Shown here one piece after another: positions 42,211-51,366 of a DNA stretch of 64,000 nucleotides. The translations under genes were made by a program, and so were the position numbers. Origin of the DNA: Oceanicaulis sp. HLUCCA04 (GTDB taxonomy: Bacteria > Pseudomonadota > Alphaproteobacteria > Caulobacterales > Maricaulaceae); assembly GCA_001314625.1 (NCBI GenBank), contig LJSH01000004.1, positions 174,039 through 238,038 on the forward strand, written 5' to 3'. Under the pieces are notes generated by a model, which saw only the letters and a program-made list of their open reading frames with translations, made no database searches and was not told the DNA's origin. Each line of letters opens with the position of its first letter. Position 1 is the stretch's first letter.

Positions 42211-42254
42211 CGCCGGTCTGTCTCTGCGGTTGACTGTCTGTGGCGTGAGGTGAA

Positions 42255-43082
42255 TTGCCTGTGGACGGGGGGCCAGTCTTGGATCCATACGAAAGCGACC
42301 GTGCGCTGATTGCGCTGCTGGCAGACGCGGCGCGGGCGGCCAGCCTGGCGTATTTTCGCAATGGCGTGGTGGCGCAGAACAAGGCGCAAAGCGGCTTTGA
42401 TCCTGTCACCGCCGCAGACAAGGCTGCCGAGGCGGCTATCCGCGCCCTGCTGGCAGAGCACCGCCCGGATGATGGCATTCTGGGGGAGGAAGACGCCCCG
42501 AAGCCGTCGCGCTCGGGCCGCACCTGGATCATTGATCCGATCGACGGCACGCGTGCCTTTCTGGCCGGTCTGCCCAGCTGGTGCGTTCTTATCGCACTGG
42601 CTGACGAGACCGGCCCTGTCCTCTCGGTGATTGACCAGCCCCATATCGGGGAGCGGTTTTTCGGCTCAACCGGCAAGGCCGGACGCAGCGCCTGTCTGGA
42701 ACGCGGTACACAACGCCTGGCCTTGCAGACCCACGCGGCCCGTTCGCTCGCCGAGGCGATTGGAGAAACCACCGACCCGTATCTCTTCGGGGGGGCAGAA
42801 GCGGAAGTTTTCCAGAGCGTCCGTGCGCGTGCGCGGCTGATGCGTTACGGGCTGGATGCCTATGGCTATGCCATGGTCGCGCAAGGCGGGCTGGATTTTG
42901 TCATCGAGTCCGGGCTGAAGACATGGGATGTGGCCGCGCTCGTCCCGGTTGTGGAAGGGGCAGGCGGTGTCCTGACCAACTGGCAGGGCGGTCCGGCCCA
43001 TGAAGGCGGACAGGTCGTGGCCGCCTCCAGCGAAGCGCTCCACACGCAATTGCTGGCGCTTCTGGCTCCTGCTGCGCGTTAA
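42255..43082 (+). CDS. hisN: Histidinol-phosphatase, inositol monophosphatase family (HisN-like)
   Basis: This 275-aa Mg-dependent phosphatase of the IMPase fold has GILGEEDAP (metal Glu) and WIIDPIDGTRAFLAGLP, the classic DPIDGT signature, then GLKTWDVAALVPVVEGAGG (third metal Asp). DPIDGTRAFLAG and the FDPVTAADKAAE helix are like the HisN-type enzymes that perform the penultimate step of histidine biosynthesis in alphaproteobacteria. The start is TTG at 42255 or GTG at 42261; GAGGTG precedes both. Its stop codon overlaps that of the convergent gene (TTAA). Confidence 0.88.
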   Translation: MPVDGGPVLDPYESDRALIALLADAARAASLAYFRNGVVAQNKAQSGFDPVTAADKAAEAAIRALLAEHRPDDGILGEEDAPKPSRSGRTWIIDPIDGTRAFLAGLPSWCVLIALADETGPVLSVIDQPHIGERFFGSTGKAGRSACLERGTQRLALQTHAARSLAEAIGETTDPYLFGGAEAEVFQSVRARARLMRYGLDAYGYAMVAQGGLDFVIESGLKTWDVAALVPVVEGAGGVLTNWQGGPAHEGGQVVAASSEALHTQLLALLAPAAR

Positions 43083-43780
43083 CGCGCTTCCAGCACGACC
43101 GTGTGCGGCGCCGCGTCCAGTATGATCTCGCCGCCGGTACGCGCCACTCTGCCCGTCATGCGCACGAATAGTGTATCGTGCAGCGCACCGAGCGGGCGGC
43201 GTTCGCCCCGCGCGGTGACATGCCAGCCATCAGGGGCAGGCCCGTCAAAGCGAAACACGACCACATCAAAACGCGGGGCCATCAGGGCAGCAAAGCCCAT
43301 CGCCGAGCGCTGAAACTGGTCCACTTCACTGACCAGAGCCGCCAGATCGCCAACCGCATAGCGCTGGCCGGGCTCCAGCCGCGCATGGATTTCCAGGCGT
43401 ATCGCCGGCAACGGTCTGTCGCCATCATGCAGTATGCGGGTATCGCGGCTGAAAAAGCCGTCTGAGCGCGCCGCTTCCGGCACCACTAGATAGCCTTGCC
43501 GGTCGACGTCCAACGCCAGCAACGCGCCGTCAGGGGCTTCCAGCCAGAAGCCGGAGCTTTGCGTGCCGGTATCGGGCGGCGGGTCCAGCCGGTAGGCAGG
43601 CGTGAACATCGCTTCCTCTGCGCCCGGATCATGGCTGAGGGTGTATTGCCTCCAGAAGGGAAGCAGCCGGTCAGCCGGGTACGGGTTCAGTGCCTCGGCA
43701 GGCGGCGCCCCTGCCGCAGCCGGTCCTGCTCCGGTCAGAAACAGGACCGCAATAAGCGTCGTCGCGAAGGCCCCGATCAC
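43079..43780 (-). CDS. Exported protein of unknown function
   Basis: This 233-aa protein has a signal peptide MIGAFATTLIAVLFLTGAGPAAAGA. The mature part is beta-rich, with no cysteine and several Trp/Phe/Arg motifs (DQFQRSAMGFAALMAPRFDVVVF). I do not recognise a family. It overlaps the upstream methyltransferase-like lipoprotein by 4 bp (ATGA), so the two are made together and may act together in the periplasm. The stop codon overlaps that of hisN. No metal-binding or catalytic triad is evident. Confidence 0.75.
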   Translation of the reverse strand: MIGAFATTLIAVLFLTGAGPAAAGAPPAEALNPYPADRLLPFWRQYTLSHDPGAEEAMFTPAYRLDPPPDTGTQSSGFWLEAPDGALLALDVDRQGYLVVPEAARSDGFFSRDTRILHDGDRPLPAIRLEIHARLEPGQRYAVGDLAALVSEVDQFQRSAMGFAALMAPRFDVVVFRFDGPAPDGWHVTARGERRPLGALHDTLFVRMTGRVARTGGEIILDAAPHTVVLEAR

Positions 43781-44790
43781 TCCTGACCTGAGCTTTCCGG
43801 TTTGCGGAATAGCAGCGTCATACGGTCGGATTCTCCGATGGATTCGTAGGGTGCGGTATCGAAGTCCGGGTCCGGTTCCTCACCGCGCGGCGAGGTGCGC
43901 AAGACCGGCGGCAGCGTCCAGACGCCAAACGGATGGTCGGCCGTGTCGGCGGCATTCGCGTTGATTTCCGAAGCGTTGACCAGTTCGAACCCGGCTTCGG
44001 CTGCCAGTGCCACGACATAATCTTCCTGGACATAGCCCGATGAAGCGCGCGGATCCTGCGGCTGGCTGGCCGGCAGGCGGTGTTCAACAACGCCCAGTAT
44101 GCCACCGGGCCGCAAGGCAGCGTAAAAATCGGCAAAGGCCTTCTCGGCAAAACCGCGCGCCATCCAGTTGTGCACATTGCGGAAGGTCAGCACGGCATCC
44201 GCGCTGCCATCCGGCACGATGGGACCGGTTTCCGGTCCGAAAGCGGCGATCTCGATTTCGCCGAACAGGGGCGCCGAGAAGCGTTCTACATACCCGTCAA
44301 TAAAGGCCTGGGTCTGCGCATTGCCATCGGCGGGAAAATGCGCGGCGACATAGGTGCCGTCATTGGCGGCAATCCATGGGGCGAGCACCTGAGTATACCA
44401 GCCGCCGGCAGGCCAGATCTCGATTATGGTGCCCGACGGATCGACGCCGAAAAACTCCAACGTCTCTGCCGGGTGGCGCCAGACATCGCGGGTCACCGCG
44501 TCAGCGCGCCACTCACCCGCCACCGCCCAGGCCAGCGAGCCGGTTTGCGCCTCGGTGGACATTGGCGCTGCTTCTCCCGATGCATCGTCAGCAGAAAGCT
44601 CTGCTGCGGAGGACGGGGCCTGTTGCGCATCGCCTTCAGCCTCACTGTCCTCGGCAGGCGTTTGTGTGGCCTCGCCAGCAGTGTCTTCAGAGATAGCGCC
44701 GGTCGCGGGTGCTTCGGTGTCGGCGCTGTCACCGCAAGCCATAAGCGGCAGGCACAGGGCGAGAGCAGAAACGGCAAGTGAAAGGCGCAT
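43777..44790 (-). CDS. Predicted lipoprotein with methyltransferase-like domain
   Basis: This 337-aa protein starts MRLSLAVSALALCLPLMAC at 44790, with AGGGAT about 7 bp upstream; Leu-Met-Ala-Cys19 is a lipobox. A Ser/Ala/Glu-rich linker (about 20-85) precedes a Rossmann-like domain: VDPSGTIIEIWPAGGWYTQVLAPWIA. The acidic end of beta-2 and the segment DAVLTFRNVHNWMARGFAEKAFADFYAALRPGGILGVVEHR look like a class I SAM-dependent methyltransferase, here with EIWPAGGW in place of DxGxGxG. A lipoprotein has no access to cytosolic SAM, so either the export prediction or the enzyme activity may be wrong, or the fold is reused. It is cotranscribed with the next exported protein. Confidence 0.7.
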   Translation of the reverse strand: MRLSLAVSALALCLPLMACGDSADTEAPATGAISEDTAGEATQTPAEDSEAEGDAQQAPSSAAELSADDASGEAAPMSTEAQTGSLAWAVAGEWRADAVTRDVWRHPAETLEFFGVDPSGTIIEIWPAGGWYTQVLAPWIAANDGTYVAAHFPADGNAQTQAFIDGYVERFSAPLFGEIEIAAFGPETGPIVPDGSADAVLTFRNVHNWMARGFAEKAFADFYAALRPGGILGVVEHRLPASQPQDPRASSGYVQEDYVVALAAEAGFELVNASEINANAADTADHPFGVWTLPPVLRTSPRGEEPDPDFDTAPYESIGESDRMTLLFRKPESSGQE

Positions 44791-45047
44791 GCGGTGTATC
44801 CCTTTCGCGTGGGCATCCGTGCCGGTCACGAATGCGCATCGAGCCTCAAGACTAGCGCTCCAGCGCGCTCTGGCAAAATCCCAAAAAACACGCCGCCAGA
44901 CCTCTTGCACACCGCAATTCATCTACCCATGTCTGGATGGCCGGGGCGCCATAACGGGTTCCGGCACAGTGTGAAACCAACAGGCGCGACTCGCCTGCCG
45001 CATGCTCACGAGAGGTGCGCAGTTAAAAACGGGCCGCGTCAAACTGA

Positions 45048-45072
45048 TCGCTTCTGAAGGAGGATCTTCATG
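45048..45072 (+). promoter_or_regulatory. ROSE-like RNA thermometer hairpin over the hsp20 ribosome-binding site
   Basis: The last bases before the hsp20 start read UCGCU (45048-45052), a 5-nt loop, then AGGA (45058-45061) of the GAAGGAGGA ribosome-binding site, and ATG at 45070. UYGCU pairing with AGGA, with a bulged G, is the signature of the 3' hairpin in ROSE elements of alphaproteobacterial small heat-shock genes, which melts on warming. Confidence 0.45.
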
Positions 45073-45537
45073 CGTACTATCGATTACACACCCCTATACC
45101 GCACGATTGTCGGCTTTGACCGTATGGCCAACATGATCGACTCGGCGGCCAAGCAGGAAGCGGGTAATGGCTACCCGCCCTACAATATCGAACAGCTCAA
45201 TGAGCACGAATATGTCATCGAGCTGGCTGTTGCCGGTTTCGGCGAGGCCGACCTTGACATTCAGGTGCAGGAAAATGTGCTGATGGTGTCCGGCAAGCGC
45301 GAAAGCGATGCTGGCGAACCGCGCCAGTTCATCCATCGTGGCATTGCCGAGCGTTCCTTCGAGCGCCGCTTCCACCTGGCTGATCACATTCAGGTGCGTG
45401 ATGCGCACCTTGAAAACGGGCTTCTGGTTCTCAGACTTGAGCGCGAGATTCCAGAAGAGAAAAAGCCCCGCCAGATTGCCATTAACGGCAAGTCCGGCAC
45501 CAAGCTGATCGGCGGCTCGAAGAACAAGGCCGCATAA
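45070..45537 (+). CDS. Small heat-shock protein Hsp20 (IbpA-like)
   Basis: This 155-aa chaperone holds unfolding proteins in oligomers until other chaperones refold them. The alpha-crystallin domain (about 40-130) contains YNIEQLNEHEYVIELAVAGF, DIQVQENVLMVSGKRE, and HLADHIQVRDAHLENGLLVL with the A/ENGLLxL signature. The N terminus MRTIDYTPLYRTIVGFDRM is the IbpA style of proteobacteria. The tail ends QIAINGKSGTKLIGGSKNKAA, including an IxI-like motif. It has its own terminator and a ROSE-like leader, so it is probably made only under heat stress. Confidence 0.94.
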   Translation: MRTIDYTPLYRTIVGFDRMANMIDSAAKQEAGNGYPPYNIEQLNEHEYVIELAVAGFGEADLDIQVQENVLMVSGKRESDAGEPRQFIHRGIAERSFERRFHLADHIQVRDAHLENGLLVLRLEREIPEEKKPRQIAINGKSGTKLIGGSKNKAA

Positions 45538-45644
45538 CAGCGCATACCGCTCCGCTGACGGAGCGAAGGCTGGCTGGCGCCGAGGCGCGCGGTTTTCCCC
45601 TGCCGCATAAGCGCCGCGGCCTTGCCAGCAGACTAACGTGAAGA

Positions 45645-45682
45645 CGCCCGCGTGCTTTTCCCCTGGCACGCGGGCGTTTTTT
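45645..45682 (+). terminator. Rho-independent terminator of hsp20
   Basis: CGCCCGCGTGC, 8-nt loop, GCACGCGGGCG, then TTTTTT: a very stable hairpin about 100 bp after the hsp20 stop codon. Confidence 0.88.
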
Positions 45683-45695
45683 GTTTTCCCTCAGC

Positions 45696-45788
45696 TGAAA
45701 TCCCGGACGCACGCAGTGCGATCCGGGACCAGGTGCAGGAGAACGGGCAGAGAGGCCCCGGTTCCCGCTTCGCTCGTCCGGGATTTCA
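45696..45788. repeat. Dispersed inverted repeat, family B copy 3
   Basis: This roughly 93-bp element runs TGAAATCCCGG to CCGGGATTTCA, with internal TCCCGGA-loop-TCCGGGA hairpin on the left. Related copies are at 16319-16408 and 34140-34231. It lies between convergent hsp20 and nadE, right after the hsp20 terminator. Confidence 0.85.
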
Positions 45789-45801
45789 GTAATGGGCCGC
45801 C

Positions 45802-47856
45802 TTAAACCCCCAGCTCGTCCTTCAGCCGGGCAATCGCCTCGCGCCACAGCTTGGCGCTCATGTCAGAGGGCATGCGCCAATCCCCGCGCGGGGAAAGGGC
45901 GCCTGCAGAGGTGAGTTTGGGCCCGTTGGGCACGGCGGAGCGTTTGAACTGGCTCTGGCCAAAAAAGCGGGTGTGAAACACATCCAGCCATTTGAGAATA
46001 TCGGCCATTGTATAGTGGTGCCTGTCGGCCTCTGGCACATGGCCGGGCCAGTCGCTGCGCGAGTTTTCGCCCCAGGCGCTTTCCTGCAGGAAGGCAATCT
46101 TCTCCGGCCCGAACCCGTAGCGCACGACATAGTGCAAGGTGAAATCCTGCAAGGGGTAGGGCCCGATCACGCCTTGCGTGCTCTGGATGGTGCCGTCTTC
46201 TCCTGCGGGTATGAGCTCTGGCGAGATTTCGGTAGACAGAATGCGCTCCAGCACAGGGTTTGCCGCCTCACCCGCCCGGCCTGTGCGCGCCGCCCAGGCA
46301 ATCAGATGCTGGATCAGCGTCTTGGGCAGGCCCGCATTGACGTTGTAATGCGACATGTGATCGCCCACGCCATAGGTGCACCAGCCCAGCGCGGCTTCGG
46401 ACAGATCGCCCGTGCCGATGACCAGCGCGCCCTCATGATTGGCCGCGCGGAACAGGTAATCGGTGCGCAGGCCCGCCTGCACATTCTCAAACGTCACGTC
46501 GTAATCGGCCTTGCCGTCCGCATAGGGATGGCCGAGATCGGCCAGCACACGCTGCGCAGCCGGACGGATATCGATCTCGCGGCGCGTCACCCCCAGCGCA
46601 TCGGCGAGCGCGATGGCCTGATCGCGTGTCGCGGCGCTGCTGGCAAAGCCGGGCAGGGTGTAGGCCAGAATGTCTGTGCGCGGCAGGTCCAGCCGGTCAA
46701 AGGCGCGCGCCGTGACGATAAGGGCCTGCGTGGAATCCAGCCCGCCGGAAATGCCGATCACGGCGCGCTTTATGCCGCTGGAACGCAGGCGCTGAACCAG
46801 TGCCTCGACCTGTATCGACCATGCCTCGAAGCAATCTTCATCCAGTCGGTCCGGGTCAGACGGCACGAACGGGAAGCGCTTTATCGCGCGCTCCAGAGAC
46901 AGGGTCTCGTCCACAGGCGGGGCGAGCGTGAAGCTGATCTTTCGCCAGCCGGTCAGGCGCTCTGCCGCATGGCGCGCGCCATCGCGGAAGGTGGAAAAGC
47001 GCAGGCGGTCCTGCGTGATGCGTTCGACATCAATATCGGTGACAAGCCCGCCATTGTCGTCAAAGCGCGGGCCTTGGGCGATGGTTTCGCCCAGCTCGCA
47101 GGTAAGCGTCTGGCCGTCCCAGGTCAGGTCGGTCGTGCTCTCGCCCGGCCCGGACGCAGCGAAGATATAGGCGCCCAGCGTGCGCTGGGATTGCACGCGC
47201 ACCAGTGCCTCGCGCTCGCGCGCCTTGCCGATCAGCGCGTTGGAGGCCGACAGATTGACCATGATGCTGGCGCCTGCCAGCGCTCCGTCGAGGCTGGGCG
47301 GATGAACGGCCCACAAATCCTCGCAGATTTCCGCCATGAAGCTGAAGCCGGGCAAATCATCTGCCGCGAACAGCAACTTTGTCCCGAAGGCTGCGTCCTG
47401 GCCGGCATAGCGCACATGGCTGGCAATCGCCGCGCCGCCTTCGGCAAACCAGCGCTTCTCGTAGAACTCGCGGTAATTGGGCAGATAGGTTTTCGGGACA
47501 ATGCCCAGAAGCTGTCCGCGATGGATGATCAGCGCGCAGTTATAAAGCTGTCCGTTTGCCACGACAGGCGCGCCGGCAATGATTACCGGCATCAGCTCAC
47601 GAGAAGCGGTGAGAAGATCTTCTGCCGCCTGCTCTGCGGCGGCCAGCATGAGCGCCTGATGGTGCAGATCATCGAGCGCATAGCCGGTGAGCGATAGCTC
47701 GGGGAAGAGAACCAGTCCCGCACGCGCCGCGTCAGCCTCATGTGCTAGCGCGATGAGGCGCTGTGCGTTTTGCGCCGGATCGCCCAGCGCGACATGGGGC
47801 GCATAGGCTGCAACGCGCACAAAGCCGTGGCGGTAAAGATTATGAAAGGCCGGCAT
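45802..47856 (-). CDS. nadE: Glutamine-dependent NAD+ synthetase
   Basis: This 684-aa bifunctional enzyme makes NAD+ from nicotinate adenine dinucleotide. The N-terminal nitrilase-fold glutaminase (1-300) has its catalytic triad Glu53 (FPELSLTGY), Lys121 (GIVPKTYLP) and Cys177 (MAEICEDLW). The C-terminal synthetase has the PP-loop GISGGLDSTQAL, then GTGDLSEAALGWCTYGVGDHMSHYNVNAGLPKTLI. I start it at 47856, where AAGGGG is 5 bp upstream; an ATG at 47874 has no such site. The enzyme length is typical. It is followed on the same strand, upstream, by accA. Confidence 0.95.
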   Translation of the reverse strand: MPAFHNLYRHGFVRVAAYAPHVALGDPAQNAQRLIALAHEADAARAGLVLFPELSLTGYALDDLHHQALMLAAAEQAAEDLLTASRELMPVIIAGAPVVANGQLYNCALIIHRGQLLGIVPKTYLPNYREFYEKRWFAEGGAAIASHVRYAGQDAAFGTKLLFAADDLPGFSFMAEICEDLWAVHPPSLDGALAGASIMVNLSASNALIGKAREREALVRVQSQRTLGAYIFAASGPGESTTDLTWDGQTLTCELGETIAQGPRFDDNGGLVTDIDVERITQDRLRFSTFRDGARHAAERLTGWRKISFTLAPPVDETLSLERAIKRFPFVPSDPDRLDEDCFEAWSIQVEALVQRLRSSGIKRAVIGISGGLDSTQALIVTARAFDRLDLPRTDILAYTLPGFASSAATRDQAIALADALGVTRREIDIRPAAQRVLADLGHPYADGKADYDVTFENVQAGLRTDYLFRAANHEGALVIGTGDLSEAALGWCTYGVGDHMSHYNVNAGLPKTLIQHLIAWAARTGRAGEAANPVLERILSTEISPELIPAGEDGTIQSTQGVIGPYPLQDFTLHYVVRYGFGPEKIAFLQESAWGENSRSDWPGHVPEADRHHYTMADILKWLDVFHTRFFGQSQFKRSAVPNGPKLTSAGALSPRGDWRMPSDMSAKLWREAIARLKDELGV

Positions 47857-47939
47857 GTCGCCCCTTTTGCTCATATTGAGTATTTCGGGTGTGCCAGAGA
47901 CGCCTTTCGGCCGGAAAAATCAAGAGGGAAAGGGAAAGC

Positions 47940-48926
47940 CTAGGCCGCCGGTTCGATCAGCGTACGCCCGATAGCCAGGAAGCGCTCTCGGCGCTTCCTG
48001 CGCAGCGTGGCCGGATCGAGCCCTTCAAGGCTGGAGAGGTTTTCTTCCATCGCGTCGCCGACGGCCTTGATCGTGTGAGTGCGGTCGCGGTGCGCGCCGC
48101 CTACCGGCTCGGGGATGATCTTGTCGATGATTTTCAGGCCGATCAGGTCTTGCGCCGTGATTTTCATGGCGATGGCCGCATCGCGGGCCTTGGCCCCGTC
48201 ACGCCAGAGTATCGAGGCGCAGCCTTCCGGCGAGATCACCGAATAGATGGAGTGTTCCAGCATCATCACCGTATTGGCAGAGGCCAGCGCGACCGCGCCG
48301 CCCGATCCGCCCTCGCCGGTGATGACCGAGATGATGGGGGTGCCCAGCGTCAGGCAGCGCTCGGTCGAGCGGGCAATGGCTTCAGACTGGCCGCGCTCCT
48401 CGGCGCCGACGCCCGGATAGGCGCCTGCGGTGTCGACAAAGGTCAGGACGGGCAGGCCAAACTTGTCGGCCAGGTCCATCAGGCGCACCGCCTTGCGGTA
48501 GCCTTCAGGGCGCGCCATGCCGAAATTGTGCTTCAGGCGCGTCTGGGTGTCGTGACCCTTCTCATGGCCCATCACCACGACCGCGCGGCCCCGGAAACGG
48601 CCCAGCCCGCCGACAATGGCATGATCCTCGGCAAAGCGGCGGTCGCCGGACAATTCCTCGAAATCGGTGATCAGGCCCGCCAGATAGTCGCGCAAATGCG
48701 GGCGTTCGGGGTGGCGTGCGACCATGGTCTTGCGCCACGGATCCAGCTTTGCGTAGAGCTGTTTGAGCTGATCGGCTGACTTCTGACGCAGCTTGGCGAC
48801 TTCATCTGCCACGTTCGGCGCATCCTCGCCATTGCGTTCGGAGACCGATTGCAATTCCTCGATTTTGGCATCGAGCTCGGCAATCGGACGTTCGAAATCA
48901 AGATAGGTGCGCGTCGGGTTGGACAT
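47940..48926 (-). CDS. accA: Acetyl-CoA carboxylase carboxyltransferase subunit alpha
   Basis: This 328-aa cytosolic subunit moves the carboxyl group from biotin to acetyl-CoA, the first step of fatty-acid synthesis, together with AccD. It starts [25 protein letters not shown] at 48926, with AAGGGGA about 6 bp upstream. The characteristic [34 protein letters not shown] and [32 protein letters not shown] stretches are intact. It precedes nadE by 83 bp. accD is not in this window, as usual in this class. Confidence 0.97.
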   Translation of the reverse strand: MSNPTRTYLDFERPIAELDAKIEELQSVSERNGEDAPNVADEVAKLRQKSADQLKQLYAKLDPWRKTMVARHPERPHLRDYLAGLITDFEELSGDRRFAEDHAIVGGLGRFRGRAVVVMGHEKGHDTQTRLKHNFGMARPEGYRKAVRLMDLADKFGLPVLTFVDTAGAYPGVGAEERGQSEAIARSTERCLTLGTPIISVITGEGGSGGAVALASANTVMMLEHSIYSVISPEGCASILWRDGAKARDAAIAMKITAQDLIGLKIIDKIIPEPVGGAHRDRTHTIKAVGDAMEENLSSLEGLDPATLRRKRRERFLAIGRTLIEPAA

Positions 48927-49066
48927 GGATCCCCTTGGATGAAGGCTGCCGGCCAAGGATCGCTGGCCGAACGCGCAAACTAGCCGCGCCTCACCCCTTT
49001 CGCAATCACAGCCCGCTGCTGCTGATGCGCGCCTGCCGGCAAGCCCGATACCGCTGAGCGGGCCGG

Positions 49067-49095
49067 TTGACGCGTCTTCCGTATATTGCGAATAA
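49067..49095 (+). promoter_or_regulatory. Predicted promoter of the siderophore receptor operon
   Basis: TTGACG (49067-49072), 17 bp, then GAATAA (49090-49095). The -10 match is modest, but the position, spacing and overlap with the inverted repeat at 49086-49102 make this a plausible repressed promoter. Confidence 0.35.
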
Positions 49096-49102
49096 CTCGC
49101 AA
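49086..49102. promoter_or_regulatory. Fur-like operator: TTGCGA-N5-TCGCAA
   Basis: TTGCGAATAACTCGCAA is a perfect 6-bp inverted repeat around a 5-bp spacer, 37 bp before the receptor start, and is followed by ATCATTCTCA. It has the same 17-bp layout as the repeat before the other TonB receptor. An iron-dependent regulator of the Fur family is the likely ligand. Confidence 0.5.
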
Positions 49103-49138
49103 AATCATTCTCACCCCGCGAGGGGAAAGGGTATCGCC

Positions 49139-51316
49139 GTGAAGAAAGCCAGTTACCGCGCAGGCGTCTGCCTCGCCTTTGCCAGCCTGATCGCGCCCGC
49201 CTACGCCCAGAATACCGATACCGGCATTGTTCAGGCCGGTGAGGTACGCGAGGTTATCATCGTGACGGGCGGTTCGCAGGTGCGCCTTGCCGATCTCTAT
49301 GCTGGCGGCCAGGTCGCGCGCGGTGCGCGCGCCGGCCTGCTGGGCAATATCGACATGATGGATCTGCCGTTCAGCGCCACGGCCTATACCGACATTCTGA
49401 TACGCGACCAGCAGGCGCGCAGCGTCGGCGATGTTCTGGAGAATGATCCGGTGGTGCGCGTGGCCAAGGGCTTCGGCAATTTCCAGGAGCTTTATGTCAT
49501 CCGGGGCTTCCCGGTCTATTCCGACGACATCACCTATAACGGCGTGTACGGAATTCTTCCGCGCCAGTATGTGGCGGCCGAGTTCATCGAGCGTGTGGAA
49601 GTGTTCCGCGGCGCCAATTCCTTCCTGAATGGCGCATCACCGGGCGGCAGCGGCGCAGGCGGCGCGTTCAACCTGGTCGCCAAGCGCGCGCCGGAGGAGG
49701 ATCTCAACCGGCTGACACTGGGCTATGAATCCTCTGCCCATGTCTATGGCGCGGCCGATATTGCGCGCCGTTTCGGACAGGCAGACGCGTTTGGCCTGCG
49801 CCTTAATGTGGCAGGGCGCAGCGGCGAGACGGCCATCGAGGATCAGGACCGTTCGCTGTCCGTGTTTTCGCTCGGTGGTGATTATCGCGGCGAGCGAGTG
49901 CGCCTGTCGGCCGATATCGGCTATCAGGACCATCATATCGACGCCCCGCGACCGCAAGTGACACCTCTTGGCGCCATCCCGGATGCGCCGGACTCCACCA
50001 CCAATTACGCCCAGCGCTGGACCTATACCGATGAGCAGCAATTATTCGGTGTGGTCCGCGCGGAAATGGACTTCACCGGCTGGCTGTCCGGCTGGGCGGC
50101 GGCGGGTGCGCGCAACGGCGAAGAAGCCAATGTGCTCGCCAACCCGTCCGCGCTCGCAGACGGTACGACTAGCGCCTACCGGTTTGACAATACGCGAGAG
50201 GACAATGTGGTGTCAGCCGATATCGGCCTGCGCGCCGATTTCGCGACCGGCCCGGCTGCCCATCGCCTGATCGCCTCGGCTTCGGCGATCCGGCTGGAGT
50301 CGCAGAACGCCTATGCTTTCTCCGAATTTGCAGGCTTCTCGGGCGATCTCTACAACCCGGTGGATGTAGCCCCGCCGGTGCCCGACTTCTTCATTGGCGG
50401 CGATCTGTCCAATCCGCTGACCACCGAAGATGTCGATAATCGCAGTTTTGCCCTCGCCGACATCGTGTCCATCCTTGATGGCCGGGTCCTCGCGACGCTG
50501 GGCGTGCGCTTCCAGGACATCGAGACAACCACATATGATTACAATACCGGCGCCCAGCTCTCGCAATACAGCGATGATGCGGTGACACCGGCCCTGGGCC
50601 TGGTGTTCCGTCCGTCCGACCAGATTTCGCTCTATGCCAATTATGCTGAAAGCCTGCAGCCCGGGCAGATCGCGCCGGCAAACTCTGGCGGCACGCCGAT
50701 CAGCAATGCCGGTGAAGTGCTGGCGCCTTTCCGCGGCGAACAGGTGGAGGCGGGTATCAAGTATGATAGCGGCTCGTTCGGCGCGGTGCTGTCCGTGTTC
50801 GAACTGTCGCGGCCCAATGCCATCGTCCTAGGCGATGTCTTCACCGATTCCGGTGAGCAGACGACGCGCGGCCTCGAGCTGTCCATGTTCGGAACGCCGA
50901 TTGAAGGGGTGCGGCTGATTGGCGGCGCAACGCTGCTCGATGCCGAGCTGTCGCGGACGCAAGGCGGTGTCAACGAAGGCAATACGCCCATCGGCGTCCC
51001 CGATCTCCAGCTTAATCTCAATGCGGAATGGGATGTGCCGGGTGTCTCCGGCCTGACACTGGACGGGCGTGTGCTGCACACATCCAGCCAGTATATCGAC
51101 GCGGCCAATACGGTAAGCATTCCCGACTGGACACGCGTTGATGCCGGTGTGCGCTACACATTCACCGTTGACGGGCGCGAGCTGGCACTGCGCGCCAGGT
51201 TGGAGAATGTATTCGATGAAGCGTATTGGGCGTCCACCGGTGGCTTCCCCGGCGCCAATTATCTCGTCCAGGGTGCGCCCCGGACGCTGCGCATCTCGGC
51301 GTCCGCCAGCTTCTAG
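49139..51316 (+). CDS. TonB-dependent siderophore receptor
   Basis: This 725-aa outer-membrane receptor has a GTG start at 49139 with GGGAAAGGG upstream; it gives the signal peptide [23 protein letters not shown]. The plug (about 55-180) contains [47 protein letters not shown] and [33 protein letters not shown]; these are the FhuA/FpvA-like signatures of ferric siderophore receptors. The barrel ends [13 protein letters not shown]. The next genes encode a PepSY membrane protein and a small membrane protein, so this is an iron-uptake unit. The siderophore is not identifiable. Confidence 0.92.
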   Translation: MKKASYRAGVCLAFASLIAPAYAQNTDTGIVQAGEVREVIIVTGGSQVRLADLYAGGQVARGARAGLLGNIDMMDLPFSATAYTDILIRDQQARSVGDVLENDPVVRVAKGFGNFQELYVIRGFPVYSDDITYNGVYGILPRQYVAAEFIERVEVFRGANSFLNGASPGGSGAGGAFNLVAKRAPEEDLNRLTLGYESSAHVYGAADIARRFGQADAFGLRLNVAGRSGETAIEDQDRSLSVFSLGGDYRGERVRLSADIGYQDHHIDAPRPQVTPLGAIPDAPDSTTNYAQRWTYTDEQQLFGVVRAEMDFTGWLSGWAAAGARNGEEANVLANPSALADGTTSAYRFDNTREDNVVSADIGLRADFATGPAAHRLIASASAIRLESQNAYAFSEFAGFSGDLYNPVDVAPPVPDFFIGGDLSNPLTTEDVDNRSFALADIVSILDGRVLATLGVRFQDIETTTYDYNTGAQLSQYSDDAVTPALGLVFRPSDQISLYANYAESLQPGQIAPANSGGTPISNAGEVLAPFRGEQVEAGIKYDSGSFGAVLSVFELSRPNAIVLGDVFTDSGEQTTRGLELSMFGTPIEGVRLIGGATLLDAELSRTQGGVNEGNTPIGVPDLQLNLNAEWDVPGVSGLTLDGRVLHTSSQYIDAANTVSIPDWTRVDAGVRYTFTVDGRELALRARLENVFDEAYWASTGGFPGANYLVQGAPRTLRISASASF

Positions 51317-51323
51317 GCAAGGG

Positions 51324-51354
51324 CCTTAAGCGGGCGTTCCGCGCCCGCTTAAGG
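51324..51354 (+). other. 13-bp hairpin between receptor and PepSY gene
   Basis: CCTTAAGCGGGCG-TTCCG-CGCCCGCTTAAGG is a perfect 13-bp stem with a 5-nt loop and no T run, so it is not a classical terminator. It begins 7 bp after the receptor stop and ends 12 bp before the next ATG. It may stabilise the receptor mRNA or lower expression of the downstream genes. Confidence 0.6.
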
Positions 51355-51366
51355 CTGAATGATCCC

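Noticed and set aside
45973-47697. 574-codon plus-strand frame opposite nadE
   Set aside because: Antisense shadow; nadE has complete catalytic residues and the antisense product is low-complexity.
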